Notes under the pieces: generated by a model | Database searches by the model: none | Told to the model about the DNA's origin: nothing | Seen by the model: the letters and a program-made list of their open reading frames with translations, nothing else | Position numbers and translations under genes: made by a program | Shown here: one piece after another, positions 24,568 through 32,551 of the stretch | Layout of the letters: every line of letters begins with the position of its first letter | Numbering within the stretch: position 1 is the stretch's first letter | Assembly: GCA_028284885.1 (NCBI GenBank) | Contig: JANQQW010000320.1 | Location: forward strand, 1-44,103 | Origin: Planctomycetaceae bacterium | GTDB lineage: Bacteria; Planctomycetota; Planctomycetia; Planctomycetales; Planctomycetaceae | Direction: 5' to 3' | DNA: 44,103 nucleotides

Positions 24568-25257
24568 GTGAAGACCTTCGGATTCGCCCTGCTGCTCGCC
24601 GGCGTGGTCGGGCTGTGCACCACGCTCGGGGTCGTCGGCACGCTGGTCTGGGACGCCTGGTCGGTCCACAAGGCCTACCGCGGGCCGCTCGTCGTCGGCG
24701 AGGAACTCGTCACCGAGCCGTTCACCGTTCGCGACGACGCGATGCTGCAGGTCGGCGTGCGGGCCCGCATCGAAGCCAAAGCCGATCTCACCGGCCCGCG
24801 GGAGACGTTCGACGACACCGACTACGACCTGCTGTACGAGTTCCCGCTCGAATACGACGTCCTCTTCGCCGACGACGAACGGGACGGCGACCTCGTTGCG
24901 GAGGACGGCGCCGCGATCGACGGCGGCTTCCACACCGTCACCCACTCGCGGCAGTTCGTCCGCCGGGACGGCGGCTGGATCCACGGCACGTTCTGGTTCC
25001 GGAAGATCGAGCCGCCCGAGGGTCTCGAGCGGGTCCGCGTCCGCATCCGCGTCGATCCGGACACCACGACCCACGCGAGAATCGAGCAGACCGAGTTGAT
25101 CGTGGCGGACGACGCCAAGCCGGTCCTGATGCGGGTCGCGATCGCCGTCGTCGCCGGCGTGCTCGCCGTCCTCAGCTTCGTCGGCGGGGCGCTCTGCATC
25201 CTCTTCGGGTCGAACCCGCCGAGCCGCGACGACGAGTTCGAGCCGACTACGGCTTGA
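24568..25257 (+). CDS. Two-TM membrane protein downstream of the retron RT
   Basis: A 229-residue protein from GTG 24568 with GGGAG ten bases upstream, beginning 46 bases after the RT stop on the same strand. An N-terminal TM segment (FALLLAGVVGLCTTLGVVGTLVW) and a C-terminal one (MRVAIAVVAGVLAVLSFVGGALCILF) enclose a soluble region of about 150 residues, mostly beta-strand-like and rich in acidic residues (DDTDYDLLYEFPLEYDVLFADD). The C-tail is short and acidic. I do not recognise a family. It could be an ordinary envelope protein or, given its position, a membrane effector for the retron; the sequence alone cannot decide. It overlaps the convergent MazG gene by 11 bases. Confidence 0.7.
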   Translation: MKTFGFALLLAGVVGLCTTLGVVGTLVWDAWSVHKAYRGPLVVGEELVTEPFTVRDDAMLQVGVRARIEAKADLTGPRETFDDTDYDLLYEFPLEYDVLFADDERDGDLVAEDGAAIDGGFHTVTHSRQFVRRDGGWIHGTFWFRKIEPPEGLERVRVRIRVDPDTTTHARIEQTELIVADDAKPVLMRVAIAVVAGVLAVLSFVGGALCILFGSNPPSRDDEFEPTTA

Positions 25258-25555
25258 CCTCGCGGCCGCAGGTGCAGACCGGCTCGCCGCAGTCCGGGCA
25301 GCCGCCGCCGTACTTCTTCCGCATCGCCTCGTCGAGATCGACGTCCGCCACGTTGGCGAGCGTGACCAGCCACGCGGTCACGTCGGCGAACTCCAGTTCG
25401 AGCTCCTCCCGCGACCCCTCTCGCAGCGCCGTCGCCAACTCGCCGATCTCCTCGGCCAGCCACATGAACGTCCCCTCGACCCCGCGGGCGGCGTCCTTGT
25501 GCCCGAACATCTCGCGGATGAACGTCTGCAGTCGGCCGAGTTGGAAGTCGGTCAC
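25247..25555 (-). CDS. MazG-like nucleotide pyrophosphohydrolase
   Basis: A 102-residue protein. WLAEEIGELATAL and the later ELEFADVTAWLVTLAN supply the acidic ExxE and ExxD residues of the all-alpha NTP-PPase (MazG) fold, which cleaves NTPs to NMP and PPi. The C-terminus adds CPDCGEPVCTCG, a small zinc-ribbon-like tail not needed for catalysis and of unknown role. Length matches a minimal MazG unit plus tail. The final 11 bases overlap the end of the convergent membrane-protein gene. Confidence 0.85.
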   Translation of the reverse strand: MTDFQLGRLQTFIREMFGHKDAARGVEGTFMWLAEEIGELATALREGSREELELEFADVTAWLVTLANVADVDLDEAMRKKYGGGCPDCGEPVCTCGREVKP

Positions 25556-25694
25556 GTCGGTCGTCCTCTGCTCGGGTCGTCGGCGATCAGGTCTCGGTTG
25601 TAGGGAACTTCGCGGTGATCGTCACGCCGCGGGTACTGGAGAGGCGTTCCCGCGACTATCATCGACCCGGCCTCGTTCCGTTCGGTGAACCTCC

Positions 25695-28600
25695 GTGTCC
25701 CAGTCGCACGAACACGACCGAGTCGACGCGTCCGGAGCGGGTTCCGATCTCTCGGACCGGCTGCAGGCGTTCGTCGACGCGTGGGAGGCGGGGGACGAGC
25801 CGCCGTTGGCCGACCACCTCCCGTCGCTCGTCGAACCGGAGGCGCGTTGGCAGGCACTCTGCGAACTGGTGAAGGTCGACCTCGAGTACCGCTGGGGGGA
25901 CCGGAACCGGCCGAAGCGGCTCGAGGACTTCCGGGCGGAGCACGCGGAGCTCGGCAGCCGCGAGTTCCCGGCCGACGTCGTCTTCGAGGAGTTCCTGCTG
26001 CGGCGGGCGGCCGGCTTCGAGGTCCGCCCCGAGGACTACTACGAGCGGTTCCCCGAACGGGTCCGTGAGTTGCGGCCCATGTTCGGCGAGTCCGACGCGA
26101 CGCGGGTCGCCGGGCGGTCGCGGGCCCCGGAGGGCTCGTCGGTCGAGCCGGCCGCGTTCGTCGACCGACTCCACTCGGCCGGGCTGCTGACGGAGGACGA
26201 CCTCGAACGGTACTTCGGCGAGCCGGACGACGACGTGACGACGCTCGCGAACGGGCTCGTCGACGGCGGCCGGCTGACCCGCCTCCAGGCGGACCGACTC
26301 CTCCGCGACCGGCCGATCGTGCTGGGCGAGTACCTGCTCGTCGAACGGATCGGCGCGGGCGGCATGGGCGAGGTCTACCACGCCGTGCACCGCCGGATGG
26401 ACCGCGACGTCGCCCTGAAGATTCTCCCCGACCACCTCGTGCACACCGCGGCGGACGTCGCCCGCTTCGAACGCGAGGTCCGCGCGGCCGCCCAGCTCGT
26501 CCACCAGAACATCCTGACCGCCTACGACGCCGGCGAGCGGGAGGGGGTCCACTTCCTCGTCACCGAACTCGTCGACGGGCCGAACCTCAAGTCGCTCGTC
26601 GTTCGCGGCCGGCCGCTGACCGTCACCGAGGCGGTCGACGCGACGCTGCAGGTCGCCGCCGGGCTCGCCTACGCCCACGCCCGCGGCATCGTCCACCGCG
26701 ACGTGAAGCCCTCGAACCTGCTGATCGACTCGACCGGCTGCGTGAAGATCCTCGACATGGGACTCGCCCGGTTCGACTCGACCGAGATCGAGGAGACCAC
26801 GCTGACGAGTTCCGGAATGGTGATGGGGACCGTGGACTACATGGCACCGGAGCAGGCGATGGACGCCCGCCGGGCCGACGCCCGGGCCGACCTCTACTCG
26901 CTGGGCTGCTCGCTCTTCTTCCTGCTGACCGGCCGCCCGCCGTACCGCGGGGCGACGGCGATGCAGCGGGTCGTCGCCCACCGCGAGGAGCCGATCCCCC
27001 TGCTCTCCGACCGAGTGCCCGACGCGCCCGCGCGGCTCGAGGCGGTCTTCTCCAAACTGCTCGCCAAGTCGCCCGGGAAGCGGTTCCAGTCGGCCGACGA
27101 ACTGCTCGACGCCATGCGTGGCCTCCCCCAACGCCGGATCGACGTCGCCGCGATCACGGGGGACGAACCGACGGACGAACCCGACCCCACGCCCACGGAC
27201 CGCGACGTCGCCGACCCCGCCCAACGATCGACGTACATCGGCACCGCGAGCGCCGACGCGGCCACCGACGGCGAACGCCCGGACGACACCGTGCGAGCCA
27301 GCCGGGTCGGGGGCTCGACCAGAGAGGGAGACGGCCTCGCTCGGAACCGGATCGCGGTCGGCCTCGGGGCCCTGCTGCTGGTCCTCCTCGTCGCGATCGG
27401 CGTCCGCTCGTTCTTCACGCCGCCCGACGACCCGCCGACGCCCGAGCCAAGCGCCAACCGGGCGCTCCGGTTCGACGGTCGGTCTGCCCACGTCGTCGTC
27501 GAGTCCCTCGATCTCGCCGAGCACGACGCGTTCACGGTCGAGCTGTTCGCGACGATCGACCGCTCGCGACCGTCGAACCTCGTGAACTGGTTCGGCCGCA
27601 ACTGGTTCGTCGTCTACCACGTGAACTCCGCCTGGGGGGCGGGCGTCGAGGGGTCCCGGCCGGTCGAGCTGCTGCAGGTCGACGACCGAGCGGTCCCCGG
27701 CCGTCGCACGCACCTCGCCGTCACCTGGGACGGTCGCGAGAAGCGGATCTTCGTCGACGGCCAACCACTCCCGAGCGTCCCCAACGAGTACGACGTCCGG
27801 CCCGTCACGAGCCGCGGCCTGTACGTCGGCGGCGCCCCGGCCGACAAGCTCCCCGAGTGGGAGGAGGACCGTTGGTTCAGCGGCCTGATCGACGAGCTCC
27901 GCATCTCGTCCGGTGTCCGCTACACGGAGGCCTTCGAGCCGGCCGAACGTCCCGATGCCGACGAGACGACGATCGCTCTGTACCACTTCGACGAGGAGTC
28001 CGGCGACGTCGCCCTCGACTCCTCCGGAAACGACCACCACGGCCGAGTCGTCGGCGCCGAGCGGGTCGATGCGCGTGAACCGGTCGGCACGTTCCCCGAC
28101 CCCGTCGAACCGCCTCCCGCCGCCGAGGTCGATCCCCCGCCGGCCGCCGCGTCGATCACCCGCGACGACGGCTGGTTCGACGTGCTCGCCCTGCACGTCC
28201 CGAAGTACGACAGCCCGCCCGGCGGCGGAGAGTGGCGGCAGACCCCCGACTACCTCGAGAGCCCCGCCGCCGAGTTCGCCCGCGTCTCCTTCCCCGTCGT
28301 CCCGAACGACGAGTACCGGTTGCGCGTCGAGTTCGAGCGGGTCGAGGGGCATGACGCCGTCGACGTCTACCTGCCGGTCTACACACGGCAGGTGCTGTTC
28401 GTCTTCGACGGCTGGGGCGGCAGCGGGCTCAGCGGGCTGCAGGCGGTCGACGGCAAGAACAAGCCCGACCCCCGTCGCCGCGAGGGAGCCGCGAACACGC
28501 CGATCGAGAACGGCCGCCGCTACGTGGCCGAGTTCCGCGTCTCCGCGGCGGGTGAGGGACGGGTCACCATCGGCGTCCGGCTCGACGACTGGCCGCTGAT

Positions 28601-28766
28601 GTCCTGGACCGGGCCGGTCTCGTCGCTGCGGCTGATCGACCCGAAGTTCGAACTGTCCGACAAGCGGCGCCTCGGTGTGGCCGCGTGGGACTCCGTCGTC
28701 CGGTTCCACCGCGTCGAGTTGATGGTCAAGGACGGCCAGTCGGCCACCATCCTCCGCCCCCGTTAG
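25695..28766 (+). CDS. Transmembrane Ser/Thr protein kinase with LamG-like domain
   Basis: A 1023-residue protein from GTG 25695. Residues 1-200 are an acidic helical region common in planctomycete kinases (LVEPEARWQAL, DYYERFPE). The kinase domain starts near 209: IGAGGMGEVY glycine loop, VALKILP, HRDVKPSNLL near 334, DMGLARF, and APEQ; the catalytic set is complete. A TM helix (VGLGALLLVLLVAIGV) lies near 552-575. Outside the membrane comes a LamG/concanavalin-like domain (LRFDGRSAHVVVESLDL to ALYHFDEESGD), then a second beta-rich region to the end. The layout suggests a receptor kinase that senses a glycan or surface ligand. No partner phosphatase is adjacent. Confidence 0.93.
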   Translation: MSQSHEHDRVDASGAGSDLSDRLQAFVDAWEAGDEPPLADHLPSLVEPEARWQALCELVKVDLEYRWGDRNRPKRLEDFRAEHAELGSREFPADVVFEEFLLRRAAGFEVRPEDYYERFPERVRELRPMFGESDATRVAGRSRAPEGSSVEPAAFVDRLHSAGLLTEDDLERYFGEPDDDVTTLANGLVDGGRLTRLQADRLLRDRPIVLGEYLLVERIGAGGMGEVYHAVHRRMDRDVALKILPDHLVHTAADVARFEREVRAAAQLVHQNILTAYDAGEREGVHFLVTELVDGPNLKSLVVRGRPLTVTEAVDATLQVAAGLAYAHARGIVHRDVKPSNLLIDSTGCVKILDMGLARFDSTEIEETTLTSSGMVMGTVDYMAPEQAMDARRADARADLYSLGCSLFFLLTGRPPYRGATAMQRVVAHREEPIPLLSDRVPDAPARLEAVFSKLLAKSPGKRFQSADELLDAMRGLPQRRIDVAAITGDEPTDEPDPTPTDRDVADPAQRSTYIGTASADAATDGERPDDTVRASRVGGSTREGDGLARNRIAVGLGALLLVLLVAIGVRSFFTPPDDPPTPEPSANRALRFDGRSAHVVVESLDLAEHDAFTVELFATIDRSRPSNLVNWFGRNWFVVYHVNSAWGAGVEGSRPVELLQVDDRAVPGRRTHLAVTWDGREKRIFVDGQPLPSVPNEYDVRPVTSRGLYVGGAPADKLPEWEEDRWFSGLIDELRISSGVRYTEAFEPAERPDADETTIALYHFDEESGDVALDSSGNDHHGRVVGAERVDAREPVGTFPDPVEPPPAAEVDPPPAAASITRDDGWFDVLALHVPKYDSPPGGGEWRQTPDYLESPAAEFARVSFPVVPNDEYRLRVEFERVEGHDAVDVYLPVYTRQVLFVFDGWGGSGLSGLQAVDGKNKPDPRRREGAANTPIENGRRYVAEFRVSAAGEGRVTIGVRLDDWPLMSWTGPVSSLRLIDPKFELSDKRRLGVAAWDSVVRFHRVELMVKDGQSATILRPR

Positions 28767-28978
28767 AGCGCATCTCACGAACCTGTGGCGGTCGTCGTGC
28801 GGAATCTCGACGTCCAGAGAACGTTCGAGACTCGACACCTGAGCCCGGGGCGGGCCTAGGTCGTGTGGACAGTCATGTCATGCTGACCAACAGGCGGCGA
28901 GCTAGGTGAATCCGAGGTAGTTCTCGGGCTTCTCGTAACCCGTTGCGGGTCACGGAATTCGGCACAAGTACAAGAGAA

Positions 28979-29009
28979 AAGGCACCTTGCGAAGTTCGCA
29001 CGGTGCCTT
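28979..29009 (-). terminator. Intrinsic terminator, probably the original one of tRNA-Ala
   Basis: AAGGCACC (28979-28986) pairs with GGTGCCTT (29002-29009), and inside it TGCGAA (28988-28993) pairs with TTCGCA (28995-29000) across a single G. Read on the minus strand it is followed by TTTTCTCTTG, a U-rich tract. It lies 3 bases beyond the tRNA-Ala 3'-end fragment at 29012-29035, exactly where a terminator of the uninterrupted tRNA gene would be. The rest of 28767-28978 shows a small hairpin, ACCCG-TTG-CGGGT, near 28938-28950 and no gene. Confidence 0.75.
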
Positions 29010-29011
29010 CT

Positions 29012-29035
29012 GAGTGGAGGATAGGGCTCTCGAAC
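29012..29035. other. Left attachment site (tRNA-Ala 3' fragment)
   Basis: GAGTGGAGGATAGGG followed by CTCTCGAAC. It repeats the acceptor and T-arm end of the tRNA-Ala gene at 42512-42584, in the same orientation, with two mismatches in the T-loop region. It marks the left end of the island. Confidence 0.85.
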
Positions 29036-29076
29036 GAGTTGCCGCAACACCCAACCGTTACAGAGGGTTGGGAGAT

Positions 29077-29229
29077 ATGACAACTTTGAGCGCTGCAGAA
29101 TCCGATGCACCAGAGTCCGATTCGGGTGAGTCTGCCCCAGGCTTGGTCGTCATCGTTGAATCGTGGACCCAACTCCCGCCGGCGTTGCGGGAGAAGATCG
29201 TTGAGATGGTGGAAACGGCCAGAGGCTAA
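29077..29229 (+). CDS. Small conserved-looking protein at island left end
   Basis: A 50-residue frame from ATG 29077, with AGAGGG about 8 bases before the ATG. The first 20 residues are acidic and disordered (ESDAPESDSGES); the rest, VVIVESWTQLPPALREKIVEMVETA, should form two short helices. Short proteins of this kind are, to my recollection, frequent beside integration sites in planctomycetes, but I cannot name a family or function. It reads towards the convergent hsdR gene. Confidence 0.5.
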   Translation: MTTLSAAESDAPESDSGESAPGLVVIVESWTQLPPALREKIVEMVETARG

Positions 29230-29341
29230 CTGGGACGCCCAATTGGAGACCCTATGGGGGTGCTGGACACCCTATGAGCCTGCTAGCCGCTCCTCGCGCC
29301 GGCACGAATTCGGCGCGGAGCAACCGGGTGACGTGCTGTGA

Positions 29342-32300
29342 TCACGCTCCGCCGCTGACTGACTCGAAGATCGCCTTCGCGAGATACGGCAACGCGGTGG
29401 CCCGGAATTTCTCATCCTCGAGGTAGCGGGTGACGATCGCGTCGTTGTCGCTCATCCGTTCAATCATCAACGACTCCATCAGCTTCTCGATGCCGAGCTG
29501 GAACTTGTCGAGCGTGTTGGCCTTCGCCGTCGAGACGACCCGCTCATCGCTGGCGGCCTTGGCCCGGATCTGCTCGAAGAACAGCCGGTCCTCCTCGGCC
29601 AGTTCCGTCCCGAACCGATCGTTGAGCACCTTGATCAACTCGGAGAGCGGTACGTCCTCCTCCTTCGCCTTCCGTGAGCCGACATCCGTCGGCCCCTTCA
29701 CGCCGTCGGATTCACCGTCCGACAGGTCGATCTCCCCCGAAAACGTCTGCTGCGTGCGGATGTGGGAGAGTTCGACCTCGCCCTCAAGCCGCACGGCGGT
29801 GGTGTTCAGCCCGGTGGGGAGGTCGGGGAGAACGAACTTCCCAAAGCCGTAGAGCATCTCCAACTCCCGGTCCGGGTACGGCATGATCTGGCTGAGGAAC
29901 GAGTACAACTGGACGAAGGCCGAGAGCTTTTCACGAAACTCGATCCGCTCGTCGTCGTCCTCGATCCCCTTGAAACGGTCGACGCAGGGGGCGGTCCACC
30001 GCTTCAGGTCGGCGTGGTCCTTGCTCCGCTGGTGCTCGGGGCGTTTGAAGAAGACCTTGGCGAACGCCTCGACCTCGCTCCAGTGGTAGACCTGCTTCTC
30101 GCCGAGTTCGTGCTTCAGCGCCTCCAGCTTCTCCGGCTCCGAGACCTCCTGCAGGCTCGTCGCGTCGTAGTACGGCTTGAAGGCGTCGTACACGTCATCG
30201 GCCTCGTTCACGAAGTCGAGGACGAAGGGCTCCTCCTTGCCTGATATCTTCCGATTGAGCCGTGAGAGCGTCTGCACGGCCTGCACGCCGTCGAGCCGCT
30301 TGTCGACGTACATCGCCATCAGCAGCGGCTCATCGAAGCCGGTCTGGTACTTGTTGGCCGCGATGAGGACTTGGTAGTCGGACGACTCGAATCGCTCGGG
30401 GAGTTGCCGTTCGCTGATCGGCTTCCCGGTGACCACGTCCGGGTTCATCTGCGGCTCGGTGTACTCGGCCTCCGTGTCCGGGTCGACCACCTTTCCGCTG
30501 AACGCAATGAGGGCCCGCACGTCGTCGTAGCCGTGCTCCTGGACGTACTTGTCGAAGGCCAGCTTGTACTTCACCGCGTGCAGCCGAGAGGACGTAACCA
30601 CCATTGCCTTCGCCTTGCCCTCCAAGTGGCTCCGCACGGACCGGCGGTAGTGCTCGATGATGATCTCGATCTTCTGCTCGATGTTCGTCGGGTGGAGGAC
30701 AACGAACTTCGCCAACGCCCGTTGGCCCTTCCGCTTCGGAAGGTTGGGATCCTCCTCAATCTGCTTCACCAGCCGGAAGAAGGTCTTGTACGTCGTGTAG
30801 TTCTGAAGCACGTCGAGGATGAACCCCTCCTCGATCGCCTGCCGCATACTGTAGACGTGGAATGCCTCCGGCTTGCCGTCGGTCCCCGGCCGGCCGAACA
30901 GTTCGAGCGTCTTCCCTTTCGGCGTTGCCGTGAACGAGAAGAAGCTGACGTTCGGCTGCTTCTGCCGCGACTGCAGCACTCGGTTGATGCCATCCTCCCA
31001 GTCTTCGTCCTCGTTCGAGGACGCGACGTTCGCCCCGAGCAGCTGCTTCATTTCGCGGGCCGTGTCGCCAGTTTGGCTGGAGTGAGCCTCGTCGACGATC
31101 ACGGCGTATCGTCGCTTCGCAATCCGCTCCGCCCACTCCTTGGCCGCCTTCTTGGCATCTTCGTCCGGGTTGTCGATGTCGTCGGCCCCGGCGTGCTTCA
31201 GTAGTCCGCGAAGCACGAACGGAAACTTCTGCAGCGTGGTGACGACGATCTTCGTCTCGTCGACGAGCGCCTTGGCGAGCTGGGACGAGTCCTCGTCGAT
31301 CGCCTGGACGACGCCCTGCACGTGCTCAATCTGGTAGATCGCGTCCTGCAGCTGGTCGTCGAGGACTCGCCGGTCGGTGATCACGATCACCGTGTCGAAG
31401 ACCTTCTCGTCGGCGTCGTTGTGCAGACTCGCAAGGCGGTGCGACAGCCATGAGATGCTGTTCGTCTTGCCGCTGCCGGCGGAGTGCTGGACGAGGTAGG
31501 ACTCTCCCGACCCCTCGCCGCGTGCCCTTGCGACGAGCTCCCGCACGGCGTCCAGCTGGTGGTACCGCGGGAAGATCATCGTCTCCTTCTGGATCGTCTT
31601 CTTGCCGCCGTGGCCGTCGTCGATCTTCTCCTCGCTCCTTTCGACGAACATGAAGTGCCCGAGGATGTCGAGGAGGCTGTCTCGCTGGAGCACCTCCTCC
31701 CAGAAGTAGCCGGTGCGGTAGCCGCTGGCGTGGACAGGGTTGCCAGCCCCGCACTTCACGCTTCCGGGGTCGCTACCACGGTTGAAGGGGAGGAAGTAGG
31801 TCTTCTCCTTCCGCAGCCGTGTGGTCATGTAGACCTGCTCGGAGTCCGCGGCGAAGTGGACCAGCGCCCGCTGCTTGAACGCGAAGAGGGGGGCGGTCGG
31901 CTGACGATCGTGCCGGTACTGGTGGATCGCGTTCGCCCACGTCTGGCCGGTCTGCGGGTTCTTCAACTCGATGGTCGCGATCGGCAGCCCGTTGACGGCG
32001 AGCACGATGTCGACGGTACTCCCGTCGTTGGGATGGCAGGGCACCTGCCGCGTAACCGTCAACTCGTTCGCGGCGTACTTCTCCAGCACGTCGGGGGAGA
32101 GCCGGTGGGCCGGCTTGAACTGCGCCGCGCGGAACGTCTTGCCGTAGAACTTGAAGCCGTGCCGCAGGACGTGGAGCGTCCCCTTGAGGCCGAGCTCCTT
32201 CACCACAGCCTTGGTGAGCATCGCCTCCAGCCCCTTGCCGTGGAGCGTCCGCATCTCCTCCCACAGCTTCGGCTGCGTCGCTTGGAGGAACGAGAACAGC

Positions 32301-32425
32301 CGGGCCGGGAACAGGGCATGCTCCTTGTCCCATTCCCCGAGTTCGCCTGGCTTCCAGCCGGCCTTCGTGCGCAGGAGTTCCTCGACGTAGGACTCGAAGG
32401 CCTTCTCGGTGTGCATTCCGGGCAT
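29342..32425 (-). CDS. hsdR: Type I restriction endonuclease, R subunit
   Basis: A 1027-residue motor and nuclease subunit. ATG 32425 is chosen for the GGGAGGA site 6 bases upstream; the longer open frame only reads the AATCGTCAG repeats. The N-terminal nuclease domain shows VDIVLAVNG and TIELKNPQTGQ (D..ExK) near residue 150. The helicase follows: Walker A QHSAGSGKTNSI near 312, VDEAHSSQTG (DEAH box) near 443, FFSFTATPKGKTLELFG as motif III, and KYQTGFDEP and QTLSRLNR as later motifs. It should cut DNA away from unmethylated sites in complex with HsdM and HsdS. It is last in the minus-strand operon. All key motifs look intact, in contrast to hsdM. Confidence 0.95.
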   Translation of the reverse strand: MPGMHTEKAFESYVEELLRTKAGWKPGELGEWDKEHALFPARLFSFLQATQPKLWEEMRTLHGKGLEAMLTKAVVKELGLKGTLHVLRHGFKFYGKTFRAAQFKPAHRLSPDVLEKYAANELTVTRQVPCHPNDGSTVDIVLAVNGLPIATIELKNPQTGQTWANAIHQYRHDRQPTAPLFAFKQRALVHFAADSEQVYMTTRLRKEKTYFLPFNRGSDPGSVKCGAGNPVHASGYRTGYFWEEVLQRDSLLDILGHFMFVERSEEKIDDGHGGKKTIQKETMIFPRYHQLDAVRELVARARGEGSGESYLVQHSAGSGKTNSISWLSHRLASLHNDADEKVFDTVIVITDRRVLDDQLQDAIYQIEHVQGVVQAIDEDSSQLAKALVDETKIVVTTLQKFPFVLRGLLKHAGADDIDNPDEDAKKAAKEWAERIAKRRYAVIVDEAHSSQTGDTAREMKQLLGANVASSNEDEDWEDGINRVLQSRQKQPNVSFFSFTATPKGKTLELFGRPGTDGKPEAFHVYSMRQAIEEGFILDVLQNYTTYKTFFRLVKQIEEDPNLPKRKGQRALAKFVVLHPTNIEQKIEIIIEHYRRSVRSHLEGKAKAMVVTSSRLHAVKYKLAFDKYVQEHGYDDVRALIAFSGKVVDPDTEAEYTEPQMNPDVVTGKPISERQLPERFESSDYQVLIAANKYQTGFDEPLLMAMYVDKRLDGVQAVQTLSRLNRKISGKEEPFVLDFVNEADDVYDAFKPYYDATSLQEVSEPEKLEALKHELGEKQVYHWSEVEAFAKVFFKRPEHQRSKDHADLKRWTAPCVDRFKGIEDDDERIEFREKLSAFVQLYSFLSQIMPYPDRELEMLYGFGKFVLPDLPTGLNTTAVRLEGEVELSHIRTQQTFSGEIDLSDGESDGVKGPTDVGSRKAKEEDVPLSELIKVLNDRFGTELAEEDRLFFEQIRAKAASDERVVSTAKANTLDKFQLGIEKLMESLMIERMSDNDAIVTRYLEDEKFRATALPYLAKAIFESVSGGA

Positions 32426-32452
32426 CTCGATCCTCCCGCCGACGGCCGGCGT

Positions 32453-32551
32453 CTGACGATTCTCGATTTCGGCCTGACGATTGTCTGACGATTCCGGCCA
32501 CTGGCGGAATCTGACGATTTCACGATGCGGTCTGACGATTATCTGACGATT
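32453..32551 (-). repeat. Tandem 58-bp duplication built of AATCGTCAG units
   Basis: CTGACGATT (AATCGTCAG on the minus strand) occurs six times, beginning at 32453, 32474, 32485, 32511, 32532 and 32543. The spacings 21, 11, 26, 21, 11 show that three units form a block duplicated at a 58-base period. The block spans the end of the DUF4062 gene and the leader of hsdR. The repeats read SDNRQ in the upstream protein's tail. Confidence 0.85.

Noticed and set aside
28903-28945. Minus-strand reading EKPENYLGFT next to the kinase as a gene end
   Set aside because: Only about ten residues, no extended frame or start; not enough to call a relic.
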